Assembly: GCF_002101675.1 (NCBI RefSeq)
Contig: NZ_LQOY01000072.1
Location: forward strand, 1-64,000
Direction: 5' to 3'
DNA from: Mycobacterium gordonae
GTDB lineage: Bacteria; Actinomycetota; Actinomycetes; Mycobacteriales; Mycobacteriaceae
Length of the DNA: 64,000 bases
Positions 51,237 to 60,514 of this stretch are shown in pieces. The notes below the pieces were generated by a model. The model was given only the letters and a program-made list of their open reading frames with translations, was not told where the DNA came from and did not search any database. The position numbers and the translations under genes were made by a program. Numbering within the stretch: the stretch's first letter is position 1; each line of letters begins with the position of its first letter.

Positions 51237-52548
51237 GGGCAGACATCTGCTGGCGGCCCCAGCGATCCAGCCAGCTGGGTCGACGCAGCCGCCCGGTGGG
51301 CGGGGGCTCCTCGGCTATCTGTTGATGCCCCGACCCAAGGACCTGGTCAAGGGATGGCTGGGGCCGGTGACGTATCTCCTTGCCGTGCTTGCCACCGGCC
51401 AGATCACCGGAGACTCGTTGCTGCGCGCGCTGGTGGTGCTGGCGGCGGTAGAACTCCTGGTTTACCCGGCGCGCTACCAGTGGAACGATGTCCGAGGATT
51501 CGTGGCCGATCAGCACCATCCGGCGTCGCACCAACGCGGCCGGTTGCCGGGGCCGATCGACAAGGCACGCGCGCGCGTCGCGGCAAGTGGCGCGGCCGCG
51601 GTGGCCAAGCTGTTGGTGACCGCACTGCTGATAGTGCTGCTGCCCGGGCTGAATCTGTTTGCTCCCTTGGCCTTTGCGGTGTCCGGCATATTCGGCGTGG
51701 CCGTCGTCTATGAGGTGCTGCGGTCCACCAGCACCGGGAAGAGTGACGCGATACCTGAGCGGGTGCGGCCCGGTGTTCTCGCGTTGTGGTTGGTCGTCGG
51801 TGGCGGCTACGTCGTGCGCGGCATGTTGGGGGTGGCCTTGGCCGTCGACCTGACCACCCGCCCGGCGGTCGCCATTGCCGCCGCAATCGCGTTGTGGTGT
51901 TACGGCATAGCCTTTGTCACGTCCAGATGGTCGATCGAGGCGCTGGCCTTCGCCACCGTTCTCGACGGGAGGCTGACCTGGAAGGCGGGCGCCGGTCAGG
52001 CGCGCGAACATCTGTTGACGCTGGTGCGCTGGCTGCCGCCGGGAACGTGCGGCTCGAAGGTTGACGAGTGGGCTCCACTGCGGGGCCGCACGCCTTTCGG
52101 CGCGCCCTGGAATTCCGCGATCATCGCCGCCGGCGCGGCCGCGGCCCTGACCGGACGGCTGCTGAGTGGTGCCTGTCCCGTTCGCCAAGGGATCATCATC
52201 GCGCTGTTGGGTGGGGTAGCGGCGGTGGCTCTGGTGTGGACGGCGCGCCGCGAGATCACGCTGTTGGCAATGGGATCGGTGATAATCGGCGCAATGGCCG
52301 TGGCGTCGGCTCCGCGTCCCGTGGCAGCGGCCCTGCCCTGGCTGCTGTTGATGAGCGCCTACCTGTTCTTCACCACTAGGACCATCCGAAAGCTGGACCG
52401 GGGCAGCCCTGTTGGGGCATGGGCGGGTCAGCTTGGCGAGCGGGTCGGGCGGCTCGCTCTGGGGACAGCCACTTGGCAAGCCGTGCGGAGTCGCGGCCCG
52501 CGCAGCGCAGAAAGGCAACAGTGGGCGATATCGCAGCCGCCGAACTGA
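51217..52548 (+). CDS. UbiA-superfamily-like polytopic membrane protein
   Basis: 443 residues from ATG 51217 (GTG 51214 possible). Eight to nine hydrophobic helices. After the second, YQWNDVRGFVADQHHP followed by RGRLPG mirrors the first Asp-rich motif of UbiA prenyltransferases (NDxxDxxxD), as in decaprenyl-phosphate phosphoribosyltransferase, but Gly replaces the central Asp. A second Asp-rich motif is not evident. It may transfer a sugar- or prenyl-phosphate, or be a non-catalytic relative. Overlaps both neighbours (20 and 28 bp). Confidence 0.75.
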   Translation: MRATPSKGRHLLAAPAIQPAGSTQPPGGRGLLGYLLMPRPKDLVKGWLGPVTYLLAVLATGQITGDSLLRALVVLAAVELLVYPARYQWNDVRGFVADQHHPASHQRGRLPGPIDKARARVAASGAAAVAKLLVTALLIVLLPGLNLFAPLAFAVSGIFGVAVVYEVLRSTSTGKSDAIPERVRPGVLALWLVVGGGYVVRGMLGVALAVDLTTRPAVAIAAAIALWCYGIAFVTSRWSIEALAFATVLDGRLTWKAGAGQAREHLLTLVRWLPPGTCGSKVDEWAPLRGRTPFGAPWNSAIIAAGAAAALTGRLLSGACPVRQGIIIALLGGVAAVALVWTARREITLLAMGSVIIGAMAVASAPRPVAAALPWLLLMSAYLFFTTRTIRKLDRGSPVGAWAGQLGERVGRLALGTATWQAVRSRGPRSAERQQWAISQPPN

Positions 52549-53339
52549 TGGCGGTGGCACGGCATGCGGCGGAAGCCGGTGCGCGTGTTGCCATGCATTG
52601 GCGGGAGAATGCACACCAGCTTCGGATCGAGGAGAAGACCGGCCCCCGCGATCTGGTCTCTCGGGCAGACCGGGAAAGCGAGGATGCCATCGTCGCGGTG
52701 TTGTCCGGGCTGCGCCCGGACGACGGCGTGCTGGGGGAAGAGCACGGTGGCAAAGACGGCGCCACCGACGTGCTGTGGACGATCGATCCGATCGACGGCA
52801 CGACCAACTACCTGTACGGCCGGAGCGACTGGGCGGTCAGCGTGGCCGCGCTGCGCAGGGCGGACCGTCGTGTCCTCGCCGCGGCGGTGGCCGAGCCCAC
52901 GGTGGGCCGGATGACCACGGCCTGCGACGGCGGAGGCGCCTGGTCGCAGGGACGGCGACTGGCGATGCCGGTGCGGGATTCGTTGGATACCGCCCTGATC
53001 GAGGTGAACTTCGGCGCCGACAACCAGCGCCACCTCGCCGGTGCCGTGATCGACGTGTTGGTGCCACACACTCGTGACGTCCGGCGTGGCGGTAGCGCGG
53101 CCAGTGCGCTGGCTCAGGTCGCCACCGGCCGCGCAGACGCCGCATGGGTTCCCGGTCTGCAGTCCTGGGATGGCGCCGCGGGTCTGCTGCTGGTTGCCGA
53201 AGCCGGCGGAGTGGTGGGCGACCTGGATGGGGAGACGGCCGGACACTGGCCCGCCACGGGTGATGTGTTGGCCGCCAGTCCGGCGTTGTGGCCTTCGTTA
53301 CACCGTTTGCTTGCACCGGTCTACGCCGCGGTTGTTTGA
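52521..53339 (+). CDS. Inositol-monophosphatase-family phosphatase
   Basis: 272 residues from GTG 52521, preceded by AAAGG. Metal-binding motifs are complete: GEEHGG, WTIDPIDGTTNY and SWDGAAG. It belongs to the IMPase/histidinol-phosphatase/FBPase group, removing phosphate from inositol, sugar or amino-alcohol phosphates. The position between a UbiA-like protein and polyol dehydrogenase favours a polyol-phosphate substrate; this is inference. Confidence 0.92.
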   Translation: MGDIAAAELMAVARHAAEAGARVAMHWRENAHQLRIEEKTGPRDLVSRADRESEDAIVAVLSGLRPDDGVLGEEHGGKDGATDVLWTIDPIDGTTNYLYGRSDWAVSVAALRRADRRVLAAAVAEPTVGRMTTACDGGGAWSQGRRLAMPVRDSLDTALIEVNFGADNQRHLAGAVIDVLVPHTRDVRRGGSAASALAQVATGRADAAWVPGLQSWDGAAGLLLVAEAGGVVGDLDGETAGHWPATGDVLAASPALWPSLHRLLAPVYAAVV

Positions 53340-53422
53340 GGCCGCTGTCGCCGGGTATCTCGGGCTGCAAGCGTCTAACAGTTGCGCTTTCCTGAAATGC
53401 TCTTTACCGCAAAGGAAGCGCC

Positions 53423-54901
53423 GTGGTCAACGTATTCCGCTTACGGCAGGGCGTCGCCGTGCCGCTTAACGCATCCACGCTCCAATTACACTGCGACGCA
53501 GTCGATGTGCCCAGCTATGACCGGTCGGCTCTGACCCCGGCCATCGTCCACATCGGGGTGGGCAACTTTCATCGGGCACACCAGGCGGTCTATTTCGACG
53601 ACCTTGCCAGGCTGGGGATTTCGTCGCAGTGGGGCATCACTGGGGTGAACTTGAGGTCTCGGCGGACGTCGGACCTGCTGTCTGATCAGGATGGCTTGTA
53701 CACCGTCGTGCAGCGCGACGGCGACCGTGACACCGCGCGGATCGTCGGCTCGATCCGGCACTGCCACTACGCGGCGGAAGAACGCGAGACGGTGCTGGCC
53801 GCCCTGACCGACGAGCGAACCGCGATCGTCAGCATGACGATCACGGCGAACGGCTACCACACCGATGATGATCTCGGCGCGGCAGGCAGCCACGGCAGCG
53901 CCTGGGCATACCTCACGGAGGCCCTGAAACGCCGCCGTCGCAACGGTTCTGCACCGTTCACGGTACTGTCGTGCGACAACATTCCAGACAACGGCGGGGC
54001 CACGCGCACCGCCCTGGTCTCTTTCGCCGCGCGGCGCGACGAGTCACTCGCGCAATGGATCGACCGCAATGTGCAGTTCCCGTCCGGCATGGTCGACCGC
54101 ATCACACCCAAAACCGGTGACGAAGAGCGGAAATTGGTGCTGGACCGGTACGGCATCGCCGACCAGGCGCCGGTAATGACAGAGCAGTTCTCCCAGTGGA
54201 TTCTCGAGGACGCGTTCGGCAACGGCCGCCCACCACTCGAGGAGGTCGGTGTCGAGTTCGTCACCGACGTGGCCGGTCACAAGCTCGTCAAAGCTCGGCT
54301 GCTGAACGGAACACATTGCGCTCTAGGGTATCTAGGTACACTGGCCGGCTACCGTCGCGCCGACGAAGCGATGGGCGATCCGGTGATCTACGGCTATGTA
54401 GAGCAACTGATGCGAGAGGAAATCGCGCCCCTGCTTCCCGCGGTACCCGGTCTGGACATCGACGATTACTGCACAACGGTGTTGGAGCGGTTGACCAACC
54501 CCCGCATCAGTGACCAGCTGTCCCGGCTGGCCGCGCGCGGGTCGGTGAAAATGCCGACATATTTCCTGCCCTCTCTGGCAGAGGCGGTGCGCAGTGGCCG
54601 GCCTCACACGCTGCTGATGACGGGACTGGCCGCGTGGATCCGCTACCTTCGCGGGTACGACCTCGGCGGATCCCCCCTTCACATCGAGGATCCACAGGCC
54701 GAGTTGCTGACCGCCCTGGCAACCATGAGCAGAAGGAACCCGGGCCCGCTCCTGCAACATGAGCTGTTCGGCGACCTACGTCTGATGCCTGACGTCGCAA
54801 GCGGTCTCAGCGCGCTGATCCGCAGCATCGAAACCCGCGGTGTCGCGACGACCCTGCGGCGTCACCTTCGTGGCGATTACCGGGAGCTGGTGCAGCGATG
54901 A
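53423..54901 (+). CDS. Mannitol/fructuronate-type polyol dehydrogenase
   Basis: 492 residues from GTG; AAAGGAAG precedes it. IVHIGVGNFHRAHQAVYFDD is the N-terminal Rossmann/mannitol-dehydrogenase signature; ITPKTGDEERK and the catalytic Lys region KLVKARLLNGTHCALGYLG belong to the polyol-specific long-chain dehydrogenase family. These enzymes interconvert sugar alcohols and ketoses (or uronates) with NAD. Next gene overlaps by four bases. The 83 bp gap upstream may hold a separate promoter. Confidence 0.93.
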   Translation: MVNVFRLRQGVAVPLNASTLQLHCDAVDVPSYDRSALTPAIVHIGVGNFHRAHQAVYFDDLARLGISSQWGITGVNLRSRRTSDLLSDQDGLYTVVQRDGDRDTARIVGSIRHCHYAAEERETVLAALTDERTAIVSMTITANGYHTDDDLGAAGSHGSAWAYLTEALKRRRRNGSAPFTVLSCDNIPDNGGATRTALVSFAARRDESLAQWIDRNVQFPSGMVDRITPKTGDEERKLVLDRYGIADQAPVMTEQFSQWILEDAFGNGRPPLEEVGVEFVTDVAGHKLVKARLLNGTHCALGYLGTLAGYRRADEAMGDPVIYGYVEQLMREEIAPLLPAVPGLDIDDYCTTVLERLTNPRISDQLSRLAARGSVKMPTYFLPSLAEAVRSGRPHTLLMTGLAAWIRYLRGYDLGGSPLHIEDPQAELLTALATMSRRNPGPLLQHELFGDLRLMPDVASGLSALIRSIETRGVATTLRRHLRGDYRELVQR

Positions 54902-55770
54902 CCCAGGAACGTTTGACGGTGTTCCGGCACTTCGAGCCGGCCCGCATCAGCACGCTGCTCTGCGACGCGGACGGGAACCTGTTTCCGTCTGAGGAACCGG
55001 CCTTCGAAGCCTCCGTCGAGGTGACCAATCGGTTCTTGGCGAGGTTTGGGGTGGCGGCCCGCTACACGGCCGACGAGCTCCGGAAAGCGACCACTGGCAA
55101 GAACTTCCGCTCGACCGCGACCGACCTGGCCGTGCAGGCAGGGGTGCCCGTCGACGAGGAACTGGCCCGCGGGCGTCCGCACGCGAGAATCGCATCCGGT
55201 GAGGACGTGGCGACCGGGCGTGCTCTGAGCGCGTTCGAGCTCGAGCAATGGGTGCAGCAGGAACGCGACCATGTCACCGCGCATCTCTCGGTGACCCTGA
55301 ATCCTGACGACCGCGTGCGCGGGCCACTCAATTTCCTGGCCTGCCGCTACGATTTGGCGGCGGTCAGCTCCAGCGCCGCGGTGCGGCTCAACGCGTGTTT
55401 CACCGCCACCGGATTGGACTCGCTCATCCCGGCGGCGGTGCGGTTCAGCGCGGAGGACTCGCTGCCGGTCCCGACCAGCAAGCCGGACCCTGCGGTGTAT
55501 CTGCTGAGCGGTGAAGTGCTGGGCGTCGCCCCCGCCCGTGGGCTGGCCATTGAGGACTCGGTCCCCGGGGTGCTGTCGGCGGTCGCGGCGGGCTTTGTGA
55601 CGGTCGGGAATCTGATGTTCGTGGCGCCGGACGAGCGGGCTGCACGCAGCAGGGAACTGGTCGAGGCTGGAGCCAGCGCCATCACCGACTCCTGGTCTGC
55701 GCTGGCCGATTTCCTGCCATACGTCGGCTCCTCGGGACTGCTGCCCGCCCACCAAGAGGCCGTTGGTTGA
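54898..55770 (+). CDS. HAD-superfamily hydrolase
   Basis: 290 residues. LLCDADGNLFPS gives the DxD nucleophile pair, VSSSAAV the motif II Ser, SKPDPAVYLL the motif III Lys, and IEDSVPGV the motif IV acidic residues, typical of beta-phosphoglucomutase/phosphatase-type HADs with a helical cap (about 20-140). Coupled translation (ATGA) with the polyol dehydrogenase indicates that it dephosphorylates a substrate or product of that enzyme. Confidence 0.9.
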   Translation: MTQERLTVFRHFEPARISTLLCDADGNLFPSEEPAFEASVEVTNRFLARFGVAARYTADELRKATTGKNFRSTATDLAVQAGVPVDEELARGRPHARIASGEDVATGRALSAFELEQWVQQERDHVTAHLSVTLNPDDRVRGPLNFLACRYDLAAVSSSAAVRLNACFTATGLDSLIPAAVRFSAEDSLPVPTSKPDPAVYLLSGEVLGVAPARGLAIEDSVPGVLSAVAAGFVTVGNLMFVAPDERAARSRELVEAGASAITDSWSALADFLPYVGSSGLLPAHQEAVG

Positions 55771-55809
55771 GCAACCAAACCTGAGACCACATCCTTGAAG
55801 GAGAAGCGA

Positions 55810-56145
55810 ATGTCAGCATCCGGCGAATTGCCACTGACGGATTACGACCAGCTTGGTCTTGGCGATCTGCGGCACCGGGTTCGCATGCTCGAAGAGCCGC
55901 AACTGCGCACGCTGATCGATCACGAGGAGGCGCACGGCCGCCGCACACCGGTACTCCAGGTGCTGCAGTCCCGCTTGGAGGAATTGCGCGGCGGCGCAGC
56001 GCCTTCGGGCGGCGACCCGCAGAATGCTCCCGAGGTTCAGGGCACCGCGCACGGCTCGACCGTTCACGAGTCGACGGCCGCCGAACCCAACACCCCGCTA
56101 CGTCACGGCGTCGCTGGGCAGACTCCGAGCCGCGGGCGCCCCTAG
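55810..56145 (+). CDS. Small conserved protein (DUF8129-like)
   Basis: 111 residues from ATG 55810 with AAGGAGAAG just upstream. The N-terminal 55 residues (DYDQLGLGDLRHRVRMLE, LRTLIDHEEAHGRRTPVLQV) match a short domain common in actinobacterial lipid-droplet-type or envelope-linked proteins (DUF8129, from memory). The rest is a low-complexity, Pro/Thr/Gly-rich tail. It overlaps the convergent MmpL gene by 48 bp. Confidence 0.75.
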   Translation: MSASGELPLTDYDQLGLGDLRHRVRMLEEPQLRTLIDHEEAHGRRTPVLQVLQSRLEELRGGAAPSGGDPQNAPEVQGTAHGSTVHESTAAEPNTPLRHGVAGQTPSRGRP

Positions 56146-58416
56146 CTGTCCGGCCGGGCGCCGCTGCCGGCGGTGCCGACCAGCGGTCCGTCGGTGCACG
56201 ACTTCGGTGAGCCCGATGCGTTCGTGCAGCCGCACCAACGGCTTTGGCGCCCACCAGTTCCACTCGCCCATGACATACATGAACGCGGGTACCAGGACCA
56301 TGCGCACCAGGGTGGCATCGACGAGTACCGCTATCGTGAGCCCAAGCCCGAACATCCGCATAAACGAGACCTCCGCAGTGGTCAGTGCCGCGAAGCTGAT
56401 CGCCATGATCATTGCGGCGGCGGTGATCACCCGTCCGGTGTGGGCGAGCCCGAGTGTGACGCTCTCGTCGTTGGCGGCGCGCGGCGTCACCGCCGAACCG
56501 TCCTGCTGCAACTGGCACCAATACTCGCGAATCCTCGCCATCAGGAAGACTTCATAGTCCATCGACAACCCGAACGCGATGCAGAACAGCAGGACGGCAA
56601 GGTTGGCGACCAGCGTTCCGGTCGAGGTCGTACCCAGGCCGCCGACATGTCCGTCCTGGAAGACCCAGACCAGTGAACCGAAAACGGCGGTCAGCGACAA
56701 GCAGTTGAGAACGATGGCCTTCAGTGGCAGCAGGACACTGCCCGTGAGTAGAAACAACAGCGTGAAGGTCACTGCCCCAATGAAAGTCAGCACCCACGGT
56801 ATTCGTGCCCGGATCGCGGCGACGCTGTCGCGGTTGGTCTCGGCCAGCCCGCCGAACTCGACGGTGCGTCCCTGCGGTGAAGTGACTTCGTGCAGCGCCT
56901 CTAGCTGAGCGTCCGAGATGCGGGAGTACAGCGGCGCTTTGGTGTTGACGGTGAGAAATGCGCTGCCGCCGGAGATCCCGGTTGGCGCAACGGGCGCACC
57001 GACACTGCGGCCATGGGTGTAGGTGCCCGGCGGTGCCGAGACGTCCAACACGCCATCGACCCTTGACAGCGCGGCGGCATATTGACCGAGCTGCTCCGGG
57101 GTCAGGCCGGCCGCGTCGGGGATGACGACTTGAATGGACTTGGCGTTGTCGTCGGAGAAGCCGCTGCGCAATGCGTCACCGACCGCACGGGACGAGGCCG
57201 ACGGCGGCAGCACGCGGTCATCGGGGTATCCCCATCGGGCGTGCGAGAAGGGCGCGCCGAGCAACAGCAACAGTGCCACCGCGCCGAGTCCGATCGGCAC
57301 CCGATACCGCAGGACGAGCTTGCTCGAGCGGTACCAGAACAACCGCTCGACCCGACGCTGCCCGGGTTCAGGGCGCCGAAACAGTCGGCGTAGGTTCAGC
57401 GCATTCAACCGGTCGCCCAGCAGGACGATCGCCGCCGGCGCGGCGATGATCGCGCTGGCCGCCGCGAACGCCACCGTGGCGATTCCGGCGTAGGCGAACG
57501 ATCTCAGGTAATACATCGGGAACAGCGCCAATGCGGCCATCGACAGGGCCACCGTGATCGAGGAGAACAGCACGGTGCGGCCGGCGGTCGACACCGTGCG
57601 GATGACCGCCTCTTCGCGGCCGGCACCTGCCGCCAGTTCCTCGCGGTAGCGGCTGATGATCAGCAAGCTGTAGTCGATCGCCAATGCCAGGCCCATCGCC
57701 ATGGTGAGGTTCAGCGCGTAGATGGAGACATCGGTGGCGTAGGTGATCAGACGCAGCACCGACAGCGAGCCGAGAATCGCGAACACGCCGACGGCAACCG
57801 GCACGACCGCGGCGAGCAACCCGCCGAAGACCCAGACCAGCACGGCGAAGCTCAGCGGAACAGCGATCAATTCCATCCGCAGCAGGTCGCTGACGGTTCG
57901 ATCGTTGACCTGGGCGTAGATCATCGCTCCGCCGCCGGCTCGAACGATGACGCCGTCCCGGTCGCCGATCACCGGATCGGACAGCTCCTTCGCGTACTTC
58001 TGGGCCAGGTTCTCCCCACCCGCCAGGTTGGCGACGATCAGGCCGGTCCTGCCGTCACCGCTGACCATTCCGCCGTGGCCCGCATCCGGCTGAGTCCACG
58101 CCGAGGCCACACTGAGCACGTGCGGTGACGCGCGAAGCTCGTCGGCGATGGCACCGGCTACGGCGCGCGCCGTTGGGCTGGCGACTCCCTGCGGCGCGGT
58201 CACCGTGAGAATCAGTTGCTGGTCGGTCTGCTTGAACTTCTCGGTCAACAGCGTGCCGGCCCGCGTCGACTCGGAATTCGGATCGTCGAATCCCCGGGCG
58301 GACAGGTGATCGACCACCGGAATGCCGAATATGCCCGCACCGATCATCACCAGGGCGACGATTACGAGGGTGCGCCGCGGCGCAGTGATGGCCAGGATCG
58401 CGAACCGGTGCAGCAT
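56098..58416 (-). CDS. MmpL/RND-family transporter
   Basis: 772 residues from ATG at 58414-58416, close to the first membrane helix; an upstream in-frame start would add 16 residues. Two six-helix bundles, each following a periplasmic domain. DYSLLIISRYREE and DYEVFLMARIREYW are the Asp-Tyr proton-relay motifs of MmpL proteins in the first and second halves. Length and short C-terminus resemble the MmpL11-type subfamily. Exports envelope lipids across the inner membrane; the substrate may be the product of the adjacent PKS/monooxygenase. Confidence 0.93.
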   Translation of the reverse strand: MLHRFAILAITAPRRTLVIVALVMIGAGIFGIPVVDHLSARGFDDPNSESTRAGTLLTEKFKQTDQQLILTVTAPQGVASPTARAVAGAIADELRASPHVLSVASAWTQPDAGHGGMVSGDGRTGLIVANLAGGENLAQKYAKELSDPVIGDRDGVIVRAGGGAMIYAQVNDRTVSDLLRMELIAVPLSFAVLVWVFGGLLAAVVPVAVGVFAILGSLSVLRLITYATDVSIYALNLTMAMGLALAIDYSLLIISRYREELAAGAGREEAVIRTVSTAGRTVLFSSITVALSMAALALFPMYYLRSFAYAGIATVAFAAASAIIAAPAAIVLLGDRLNALNLRRLFRRPEPGQRRVERLFWYRSSKLVLRYRVPIGLGAVALLLLLGAPFSHARWGYPDDRVLPPSASSRAVGDALRSGFSDDNAKSIQVVIPDAAGLTPEQLGQYAAALSRVDGVLDVSAPPGTYTHGRSVGAPVAPTGISGGSAFLTVNTKAPLYSRISDAQLEALHEVTSPQGRTVEFGGLAETNRDSVAAIRARIPWVLTFIGAVTFTLLFLLTGSVLLPLKAIVLNCLSLTAVFGSLVWVFQDGHVGGLGTTSTGTLVANLAVLLFCIAFGLSMDYEVFLMARIREYWCQLQQDGSAVTPRAANDESVTLGLAHTGRVITAAAMIMAISFAALTTAEVSFMRMFGLGLTIAVLVDATLVRMVLVPAFMYVMGEWNWWAPKPLVRLHERIGLTEVVHRRTAGRHRRQRRPAGQLGAPAARSLPSDAVT

Positions 58417-58529
58417 TAGCCGAAGATAAAGTAATCCGCGAATCAGACGGCAGCCCGTCAACAATTACTCAGGAATTCGGCAGCCTTTCGGCAGCTATTG
58501 GAACCACCGCGCGTTGATAGCATGCACCA

Positions 58530-59996
58530 ATGGAGCACCTGGACGTAATTGTGGTGGGTGCGGGCATTTCCGGCATCAGCGCCGCGTGGCACCTGCAAAA
58601 CCTCTGTCCGAGCAAGAGTTACGCCATTCTGGAGAAACGGGACCAGCTGGGCGGAACGTGGGATCTGTTCCGCTATCCGGGCGTCCGCGCCGACACCGAT
58701 ATGTACACGTTGGGCTTTCGCTTCCGCCCGTGGACCGGTCCCGCCATCGCGAAGGGCGGCCCCATCCTCGACTACCTGCGGGGCACCGCGGCCCAGGCCG
58801 GCATCGATGCGCACGTCCGGTTGAACCACAAGGTCATCAAGGCGGACTGGAGGAGTGCGGAGAACCGCTGGATCGTGCGGGTGGAGCGGGGCGGCGAGGA
58901 AAGCAGGATCGCCTCCTGCGTGACGTTGTCCTGCTCATTCCTGGTCCTGTGCAGTGGTTATTACTACTACGAGGAGGGCTACTCGCCCCGCTTTGCCGGT
59001 TCGGAGGCTTTCCGGGGCCCGATCATTCATCCTCAGTTCTGGCCGGCCACAGTCGATTACGCCGGCAAGCAGGTGGTGGTGATCGGCAGTGGATCCACCG
59101 CTGTCACTCTGGTTCCAGCACTGGCTGATTCGGGTGCCGGACACGTGACGATGCTGCAACGCTCGCCGACCTACGTCATGGCCGAACCGGACCGCGACAT
59201 CCTCGCCGAACGACTGAATCGTTGGCTGCCGCCGACCGTGGCCTACGCCGTCGTGCGCTGGAAGAACATCGTGCGCAAGGCGGCCTTCTACTGGGCCTGC
59301 CGGCGCTGGCCCCACCGCATGCGAGCACGCTTGATCGGCCAGGCCCGCCGCCAGCTCCCCGACGGTTACGACGTCGACAAACACTTTGTGCCGCAGTACA
59401 ACCCGTGGGACCAGCGACTGTGCGTCGCGCCCAACGGGGACCTCTTCCGCACCATCCGCCAGGGCCGGACCGAGGTGGTGACCGACACCATCAGGCGCTT
59501 CACCGCGACCGGGATCCTGCTGGAGTCCGGGCGAGAGCTGCCCGCAGACATCATCGTGACTGCTACCGGACTGAACCTGCAGCTCTTCGGCGGCACATCG
59601 GTGAGCGTCGACGGCCGGCCCGTGGACCTCAGCCGGACCATGGTCTACAAAGGCTCGATGCTCACCGGGGTGCCGAATATGGTCTTCATCTTCGGCTACA
59701 CGAACGCTTCCTGGACCTTGAAGGCCGACTTGGTGTCGGAGTTCGCCTGCCGATTGCTCAAACACATGGACGCCAACGGCCTTGACCGGGTGACCGCGGA
59801 GCATCCGGGGGCCGATGTCGACGAGCGCCCGTTCATCGAGGACTTCTCGCCGGGTTATGTGCTGCGAGTGCTGGATTGGATGCCGAAGCAGGGCTCACGC
59901 AGCCCGTGGCGGGTGAACCACAGTTATTTGCGAGACCTCGGGGTGATCCGGCGCGGCCGGGTGGCCGGCGAAGGTCTGCGGTTCGCGGCCAACTGA
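58530..59996 (+). CDS. EthA-like FAD-dependent Baeyer-Villiger monooxygenase
   Basis: 488 residues. VVGAGISGISAAWHL is the FAD loop, KSYAILEKRDQLGGTWDLF the EthA-type box, FRGPIIHPQFW the FxGxxxHxxxW fingerprint and VVVIGSGSTAVTLV the NADPH loop. Resemblance to M. tuberculosis EthA (the ethionamide activator) is strong all along, but no ethR-like repressor is adjacent, so it may be a paralogue dedicated to this locus. It converts ketones to esters or lactones. Divergent from the MmpL gene (113-bp gap), upstream of the PKS. Confidence 0.93.
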   Translation: MEHLDVIVVGAGISGISAAWHLQNLCPSKSYAILEKRDQLGGTWDLFRYPGVRADTDMYTLGFRFRPWTGPAIAKGGPILDYLRGTAAQAGIDAHVRLNHKVIKADWRSAENRWIVRVERGGEESRIASCVTLSCSFLVLCSGYYYYEEGYSPRFAGSEAFRGPIIHPQFWPATVDYAGKQVVVIGSGSTAVTLVPALADSGAGHVTMLQRSPTYVMAEPDRDILAERLNRWLPPTVAYAVVRWKNIVRKAAFYWACRRWPHRMRARLIGQARRQLPDGYDVDKHFVPQYNPWDQRLCVAPNGDLFRTIRQGRTEVVTDTIRRFTATGILLESGRELPADIIVTATGLNLQLFGGTSVSVDGRPVDLSRTMVYKGSMLTGVPNMVFIFGYTNASWTLKADLVSEFACRLLKHMDANGLDRVTAEHPGADVDERPFIEDFSPGYVLRVLDWMPKQGSRSPWRVNHSYLRDLGVIRRGRVAGEGLRFAAN

Positions 59997-60514
59997 GACC
60001 GCAACCAGTAACTGCCGATCGAGCCTCTCAAAACCATGGTGCGGCAACGACATTGGTATGCAGGGCCGGTCAGCGCCGCACCGATTCGATGTGTCAACCA
60101 GGGTTGACGACAAGCGCAACCAGGTCTACACTTGCCTTTAATAACAATTGCACACTGCATCTTTCAACGGTCTGCCCGCCGCTGCCAGCTCCTCGCGACT
60201 GAGCCAGTGCTGGAGACCGGTCAATCCTGGTATGACACAACGCGCGCTCGGCGAACAAGGAGGAGGCGCACCGTGACGGCTCTGTGAATACGGGTCTGGA
60301 CCCATTCAACGCGGCGGGAGATCAGCGCTCTGGTCCCGCCCCACCTTTCCTTCGGATAAGACCCATCGCGATTCCCGGCCGTTGAGGCCGGATGCTCCGA
60401 TTGGGCGCCGAAAAGTACCGCGCAAATACGTCTATTAGCCCGCGCGTCCGCATTTTCAAATCTGTCGCTTTATCGACCCTTCTTGTCAAAAATCTTTCAG
60501 CATTAGGAGTTACC
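59997..60514. other. 518-bp leader/intergenic region before the PKS
   Basis: No convincing full gene. AACAAGGAGGAGG at 60254-60266 is a strong SD followed by GTG at 60273 and the tiny frame MTAL ending at 60287, whose stop overlaps another GTG opening a 33-codon frame. CCGGCC (60375-60380) and GGCCGG (60386-60391) form a hairpin with loop GTTGA. Just before the PKS the composition becomes AT-rich, with TTGTCAAAAATCTTTCAG and the PKS SD AGGAG. Confidence 0.5.

Noticed and set aside
60482..60500. TTGTCAAAAATCTTTCAG before the PKS as a third TGTC-box element
   Set aside because: Only the first box matches; the positions 11 and 21 bp on are TTTC and unrelated sequence, so the four-box pattern is absent.
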